Part shown: piece by piece, positions 59,101 through 64,000 of the stretch
Numbering within the stretch: the first letter of the stretch is position 1
Layout: the number at the start of each line of letters is the position of its first letter
Assembly: GCA_016858145.1 (NCBI GenBank)
Contig: JAEHOE010000014.1
Coordinates: 1,054,001 to 1,118,000, forward strand
DNA: 64,000 nucleotides
Source: Edaphochlamys debaryana
Taxonomy: Eukaryota; Chlorophyta; Chlorophyceae; Chlamydomonadales
Reading direction: 5' to 3'
Notes under the pieces: model-generated
Databases searched by the model: none
What the model saw: the letters and a program-made list of their open reading frames with translations, nothing else
What the model was told of the DNA's origin: nothing
Program-made: the position numbers and the translations under genes

Positions 59101-61779
59101 AAGGGGTGAAGGGCGGGTGCGTCTCAAGGTGCAAGGAGCCCCCTGCGGGTGCAACCCGCAGCCGCTAGACACGCCAAAACACACACACCCTGGCAGACCC
59201 CCCCTCCGCCCCGTCCCCCCCACCAGGTATCGGTCCATGAAGTCCTGCTCCAGCTTGGAGCGCTTGTCGAACAGCTCCTGCATCTCGCGGCGGTTGGACT
59301 CGAGCAGGTCGGAGCGCTCCTGGGGGGTGGGGTGGGGGTGGACGGGGGAGGGGGGAGGTTGGTATAGAAATGGCGATGGTGTGGCGTGAGCTTGGATGCT
59401 ATAGTGGGCGGTACCAGACTGCGCACGTTGATGCCTGCCCCCCACGCAGCCTGGCCTCTGAGAAACCGCCCCAGCAAGGGCCCGGCCCGACCACGGCACC
59501 CCGCAGCCAGCCCCCCCCCCCCATCCACGCTAGACCCCACCTGCAGGAACGCGTTCTCTATCTCGTCCAGCTCCTCCTTGAAGGCGTTCTGCATCTCAAC
59601 GAACTGCCGCGACATGAACTGCAGCAGCGTGTCCACGTCCTCAGCCTGGGCGTTGGTGGTTGGGAGTTGGCGGTTGGTTAGTTGGTTGGTTGGGGGCAGT
59701 TGGCCCTTCAAACGCACCCGACGTACGGCGGTCGGGTGCCGTAATCCCACCTAGCCACCGACGCGCCCCCAACCGCACCAACCTGGCGCTTGAGCGTCTT
59801 CACGAACTCGTCGTCCTTCTTCTTGAGCTCGCCCTTGATCTCGCCAATGAGCTTGTCCTTGGATGAGATGATGCGCTCGCAGGCCTGGCGCTGCGCCTCG
59901 ATCTCGTTGTACAGGTCCTGGGGGGATGAAGGGGGGTGGGGTGAGGGGGAGGGGGGGGGATGAGGGGGAGGGGGGGATGAGGGGAGGATGGGGAGGTGGT
60001 GAGGGAAGGGGGGCGTGTGAGAGCCAGTGAGGGCATGAACCCAGGGAGCCCTGCCCCACCCTGCACGGCTACACCCCGCGGCCCCCGCCCCGCAGCGCAC
60101 TTGCCCAATCACACGCCTGCCCCCTGGCACCCTCCTTCCCCCCCACCTTCACCCCACGCCCCCTCAACCCCCACGCCCCCCTCACCTGCGGCACCTCTAT
60201 GGAGAACAGGTCCGCCCAGCGCATGGCCACCGCCGCGTTCTGGCGGGCGCTCTGCTCCGCCTCCGCTAGCAGCTTGGCGCGCAGGTCCTGGGGGGGAAGG
60301 GGGGAGGGGGGGAGGTTGAGGGAGTGGGGCCGAAGAGAGGTGGCATAGATCTCCCTGCCTCATCGAAATGGCGGGGCCCTGAATCTGCAGCTGCATGGTT
60401 GCGCCTGAAGGCGGGGGGGGGGGGCATGGCCCGCCCGTTTAGGCAGCTCCAGGACGCCCCCTCCCCCCCCCCCAAGCGCATCCCGCGCCCAGCCCCTGCC
60501 GGACCGCTGCCTCGAGCTCCAGCGCAAGAGCAGCTGACTCGAGCCCAGTGGCAGTACCGGCAGGGGCCACGAGCGCCCCACCCGGCGTGCCGCTGCGCTC
60601 TGGCCAGACCCCATAGGAGCCCGCTCGGCAGCAGCAGGGCGCATTCCCCCCGGCCCCAGGGCCCCGCTGCCGCTGACACGATGCCAGTGCGGCCAAGAGC
60701 CCAATGCCGGGCCCCCGGCTGGGCCCCTGCCCCCACGGCCCCCCAGTCCTCCCAGGGCCCTCCCGCTGGCACGGGGCCACACCCGGGCCTGAGTCAGGCG
60801 GAGAGTGAGCCCAGGGCCGAGGCCCCAGGGGCTGCGCCGGGGTGCGCCGGGGAGCCTCCGTGGCCACTCCGCCGGACCCCGGCGGGGGCGCCAGCCCGGG
60901 CGTGGCATTGTGGGCCCCGGGGGGGGTCGTGTGGGGCCCTATGCAACGCCACCGCCACCGGGACTGCGGCTGCCCGGCGGTTGCCCCCCGGGGGGGAGAG
61001 AGCGACGCTAGTTGCTCTCCTCGGCAGCTGCCGCCAGCGCGTTGGGGCCGGGGCCAGCTGCCCCGCGAGCCGGCATCAGCCTTCTGCGCTCAGACCTTTC
61101 TCAGGAGAGCTTTTTCGCTGGTTACCGTCTCCAGGCCTCCGCTGCTCAAGGACGGCCCTCCTCTGCCTGCTCCGGCCGTCGCCCTCCACCGGCCTCCTCA
61201 GGGACTCCAACCCACGCAGGGCAGGCAGCGGCCAGCCCCTCCCGGTCCATCCCCCGCAAACTCGGGTTCGGACTCCCCGCCCTTTGGAGATTTCCCTAGC
61301 TGCCGCACCTGGCGCGTCTGCTCCTCCTGAATACGGTGCTGGTTCTCGCGGTCATCGCCCGCGGCGCGGACAGAGGTGACATCCTGGTCCGTGCGGTACT
61401 TGACTCGCAGCAAGCGGCGCTTGCTCTCGATGATCTGCTGCTTCCCCTTCCCGATCTCCTCCTTCTTCTCGCCCTCCTTTCCGCCTGCGGCCATGCAGCG
61501 AGGGCTGGGGCTGAGAACGCGGGCGGAGACCCAGGGGAAAGGGGCAGCGTGGGGGCGCAGGAGGGCTGGGGGCGATGGGCACGCGCGAACCCTGCTCCAA
61601 GGCGTACCTCCACGGTCGCCCTCCCGCAAGGCTGCTAGCCGCTCCTGGATGCGTTTTCGGCGCGCGAGGATGCGCGCCTCCCTGCGGGCGGGGCAGAACG
61701 AGTTGGGCGCCTGCCTCGTCATGGCGCCGCGACACGAGCGTCCGCGTTACCTCTCTGATTGTGATTGTATTTCCTCCAT
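56106..61779 (-). CDS. DRC1: Dynein regulatory complex subunit 1 (nexin-DRC)
   Basis: Coiled-coil scaffold of the nexin-dynein regulatory complex in motile axonemes. Seventeen exons give 680 aa, close to known DRC1 lengths: 61751-61779, 61608-61681, 61309-61484, 60186-60287, 59783-59917, 59541-59645, 59224-59319, 58958-59037, 58581-58683, 58302-58417, 58004-58115, 57816-57869, 57485-57670, 57223-57336, 56853-57009, 56446-56717, 56106-56237. Signatures: KRIQERLAALR, SKDKLIGEIKGELKKKDDEF, KEELDEIENAF, QQQLEGHRQMDAEEYHILKI, NTEKLEYNYRVLK, DEYKRITEQFKDLQSKFRHF, LHEQQLGWDWRPPD, MLCDEAGFLIDAKAKHMID, VLVHPDDAVRRLKAFVEVYG and the C-terminal NNELRALLNQYLSSRINDEL followed by QIPPTQII, which matches the animal DRC1 end. 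Nearly all of residues 25-400 is predicted coiled coil. The start ATG gives MEEIQSQSER in a tiny first exon and is the only one in phase. No exon echoes were seen here. It shares a promoter region with the ubiquitin-like gene. Confidence 0.93.
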
Positions 61780-62060
61780 CTTAGCTGTGTGGGTTACGAG
61801 CTAGCTGGCAATCACGCCCTGGCTCGCAAGCCCATTCGCGAAGCAGGTCTTGTGTTATCTCGCAATGCTTGTTGCTTCTGTGTGCTGTTGTGCTATGAGT
61901 AGGTTAGGCAGGTTCTGTGCGGGCTCTGTGTTTGACGCCGAGGAGACTTCGAAGAACTGTGTCATTCGGATGTCGACCACAGGTCGCAGAATGACTCGCT
62001 GATACCACAGAAGTGATAACACTACCCACCTCCATCAATTACAACAGCAAAACAGGAAGG
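61780..62060. promoter_or_regulatory. Divergent promoter region (DRC1 / ubiquitin-like-domain gene)
   Basis: 281 bp between ATGs facing apart, distinctly richer in A+T than the rest of the window. No known ciliary-gene box was recognised. Confidence 0.55.
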
Positions 62061-64000
62061 ATGCGCGTGCTAGTAAACTGCCCATCCGGCGAAAGCCGTC
62101 TGTTCCAAATCGACTCTCAAGCAACCGTTCTCGAGCTAAAGCAAGCACTACAAGAAGCGGAGGGTGCGTCCGCGCAGGCCGGCTGCCCGCGGCGTTTCGC
62201 GCCCTCAAAACCCGGTGGACCCCCCCATGCGCAGGCATCCCCGTCAAGCAGCAGGTGCTATGCTTCGCGGGGAACAACCTTAAAGACCACCTCAGCTTGG
62301 CAGACCACAATCTTGAAGCCTACACGCTGTCCGATGAGGTGGGGCCCTCCAGGGCGGCCAGGGCCTCGGGTAGAGGCCAAGGGCGAGGGGTGCCGTGGTG
62401 GGTGCCTCGTGCCATACCCTACAGGTAGGAGGCGTGCTCTACATGTGTGAAGGCTTTCCCAAGGGGGGAGGGACAATAAGAGCTTCCCTGTGGGGTCGAG
62501 TCATCTGCCCTGGGTCCACTCACCCTCACCCTCGTCCGAGTCTCCTCCCCCCCCCCCTCCCCAAACCCTTCCCCCGAACCCTTCCCCTTCCCCAGGTCGT
62601 GCTCTACCTCTCCAAGCGCCTGGCCGCGCCCAAGCGCGTGTACCTGGTCTCCCGCCACAAGCTGTCGCAGCAGGCGAGCGGGCTGCACCCAGACGTTGGA
62701 GGGCACGTGCATGGACACGGTCGTCATGCACACACCACGTGCCCCTGGCTTACACGTGCCGCCCCCAACACATACACACTTTCCCCCCCCCCCTCTCTCC
62801 CTCCCTCGATCCAGGCCGCGGAGCTGGTGGAAGCTGACATGCCCGTGGGTGCCATCATGGGCCTGCTGGAGAGCCGCGGCTTCGCCACGGCCTTTGCGGG
62901 CACCGCCTCCATTGTGCTCAAGCGCCAGGACGGGTCCGCCATACCGCTGAGCGTGCACCCCACCGAGGAGCTGCAGGCGCTGGAGGACCGGATAGCGGCC
63001 AAGGAGGTGGGAGGGGGTAGGGGAGGGGAGGGAAGGGTTTGAGCGGCAGGCGCTGGAGGACCGCACAGCGGCCAAGGAGGTGGGAGGGGCGGGGTAAGGG
63101 GTAAGAGGAGGGGGCCAAGCAGGGGGGGGAAGTAAGGGATGGGTAGGGAAGGGGAGGGGAGAGGAGCTGCAGGCGCTGGAGGGGCCCATAGCGGCCAAGG
63201 AGGTGGGGGATGCAAAGACTAGGGGAGAAGGGGAGAGGGGGCAGGTGGGAGGAAATGACAGCTGAGAGGACAGGAAATGGGAGGTCAGAGGCGTTGGGGC
63301 CGACGGGTGGTGGGCAAGACGCTCACGCCGGGGGGTGGGGGTGGGGACAAGGGCTGGAGGGTGCCGTGTCTGCACCCTACTGCTGGAGCGGTGCACGGGC
63401 CCACTGTTTCACCACCATCCTCTGCCTCCACCCACCCGCAGGGCGTCACACCCACGTGCTGCACGTTCCTGCAGGCGCAGGACGGAAACATGCACGTGCA
63501 GGTGGGGGCGGACGGACGGATGGCGGGGGGACGGGCAAGGGGCTGCGCTGTTTGCCGGGCGGCAAAGGGTCATTGGAGGCCAGGGCTTTAGGGGGCCCGG
63601 GGCGGGGCACATACGACCTAGAAGAGCGCTTGGTCACCTCTCCGTGCCAGTTGGGCTTGGCAATGTGCATGCGCAGGCCAAAGGTTCGCGGGCCACCCCT
63701 GATACTCCGCGCCCTGCCCTCCCCGCTCTCACTTGGCCGTCCTGGTCCCACCAGGTGTTCCCCAGCGGGTCCGCCTCCACCAACACCTACCCCATCTACC
63801 GGCGCAACAACACGCAGCCCATGATCATGGTGGGGCGGGGGGGGGGCGTTGGAGGCCGCTTGGGGGGTTGGGCGCTGTGTCGGGAGCCTTGCGTGGTGCA
63901 GGGTCGCCTGCAAGCCTAAGGATGCGGGGTCAAGGCATTGGCAGGGGCACCAGCCACAGCACCGCACATATGCCGAGCCTGTCCCTTGCCTCCCTCCGGC
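62061..64000 (+). CDS. Ubiquitin-like-domain protein, 3' end beyond the window
   Basis: Partial gene. Exons in the window: 62061-62163, 62235-62338, 62596-62673, 62815-63006, 63442-63501, 63755-63829, then an intron still open near the edge. The N-terminus (MRVLVNCPSGESRLFQIDSQ, VLELKQALQEAEGIPVKQQV, FAGNNLKDHLSLADHNLE, YTLSDEVVLYLSKRL) has the length and beta-grasp pattern of a ubiquitin-like domain without a Gly-Gly end. A second region (ELVEADMPVGAIMGLLESRG, SIVLKRQDGSAIPLSVHPTE) also reads like beta-grasp or a protein-interaction fold, followed by CCTFLQAQDGNMHVQVFPSG. I cannot assign the family. Intron 3 appears to use a GC donor (CAG/GCGAGC). Intron 4 carries two successive echoes of the exon-4 end. 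Confidence 0.68.
63049..63092 (+). repeat. First echo of ubiquitin-like gene exon-4 end and donor
   Basis: Copy of 62972-63015 (codons QALEDRIAAKE plus GTGGGAGGG) with a few changes, offset 77 bp. Confidence 0.88.
63169..63210 (+). repeat. Second echo of ubiquitin-like gene exon-4 end and donor
   Basis: A further copy of the same junction with more changes (GGCGCTGGAGGGGCCCATAG), 197 bp from the original and 120 bp from the first echo. The increasing divergence suggests stepwise duplication. Confidence 0.85.

Noticed and set aside
60288..61308. Possible extra gene in the 1-kb GC-rich stretch within DRC1
   Set aside because: Exons on either side join in phase to give a continuous DRC1 sequence, and the stretch shows no recognisable coding motif. 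It is best read as a long intron.
62413..62460. Extra exon of the ubiquitin-like gene after CCCTACAG (GTAGGAGGCGTGCTCTAC...)
   Set aside because: It resembles the start of the true exon at 62596, but it breaks frame, has no donor, and the real acceptor has a far better pyrimidine tract.

Overview
The window looks like nuclear DNA of a chlamydomonadalean (volvocine-type) green alga. It is very GC-rich. Its genes carry many short introns that open with G-runs and close with pyrimidine runs before CAG, use strongly GC-ending codons, and have Ala/Gly/Gln/Pro-rich insertions. TGTAA polyadenylation motifs lie downstream of two genes. Two of the encoded proteins are needed for motile cilia. No prokaryotic, organellar or viral gene was recognised.

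Layout, left to right. 1-1.5 kb: no gene seen. 1.5-5.5 kb (minus): a PPM/PP2C protein phosphatase, followed after its stop by a long open frame in the same register. 6.6-9.25 kb (minus): an unrecognised 331-aa protein with an N-terminal membrane anchor. 9.55-10.14 kb: a 574-bp hAT-type non-autonomous transposon with 15-bp terminal inverted repeats and a perfect 8-bp target duplication, next to dispersed direct repeats. 11.9-16.2 kb (minus): an ERGIC/ERV-family cargo receptor of the early secretory pathway. 16.6-29.3 kb (plus): the plastid-type large subunit of carbamoyl-phosphate synthase, 36 exons, 1170 aa. 30.3-35 kb: a segmental duplication holding an intact gene for a six-helix membrane protein and a gutted copy. 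35.7-41.4 kb (minus): a ZMYND10-like dynein assembly factor without a visible MYND finger. 41.7-45.6 kb (plus): a class V (isopenicillin-N-epimerase-like) PLP enzyme. 46.1-55.3 kb (plus): a 1615-aa ZIP4/SPO22/TEX11-like meiotic protein. 56.1-61.8 kb (minus): DRC1 of the nexin-dynein regulatory complex. 62.1 kb to the edge (plus): a ubiquitin-like-domain protein cut by the window end.

All splice models were built by hand. Codon phase closes at every junction: each complete reading frame sums to a multiple of three and runs from ATG to stop. ZMYND10 and DRC1 both serve ciliary motility but do not form an operon-like unit; the other genes look like unrelated neighbours. Three gene pairs are divergent with short shared promoters (16.19-16.62, 41.38-41.69 and 61.78-62.06 kb).

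The most unusual signal is structural. In at least six genes the last 10-50 nt of an exon plus its 5' splice site are repeated roughly 60-200 bp downstream inside the following intron ('exon-end echoes'). One analogous duplication lies inside a coding exon, in frame, and one affects the acceptor side.
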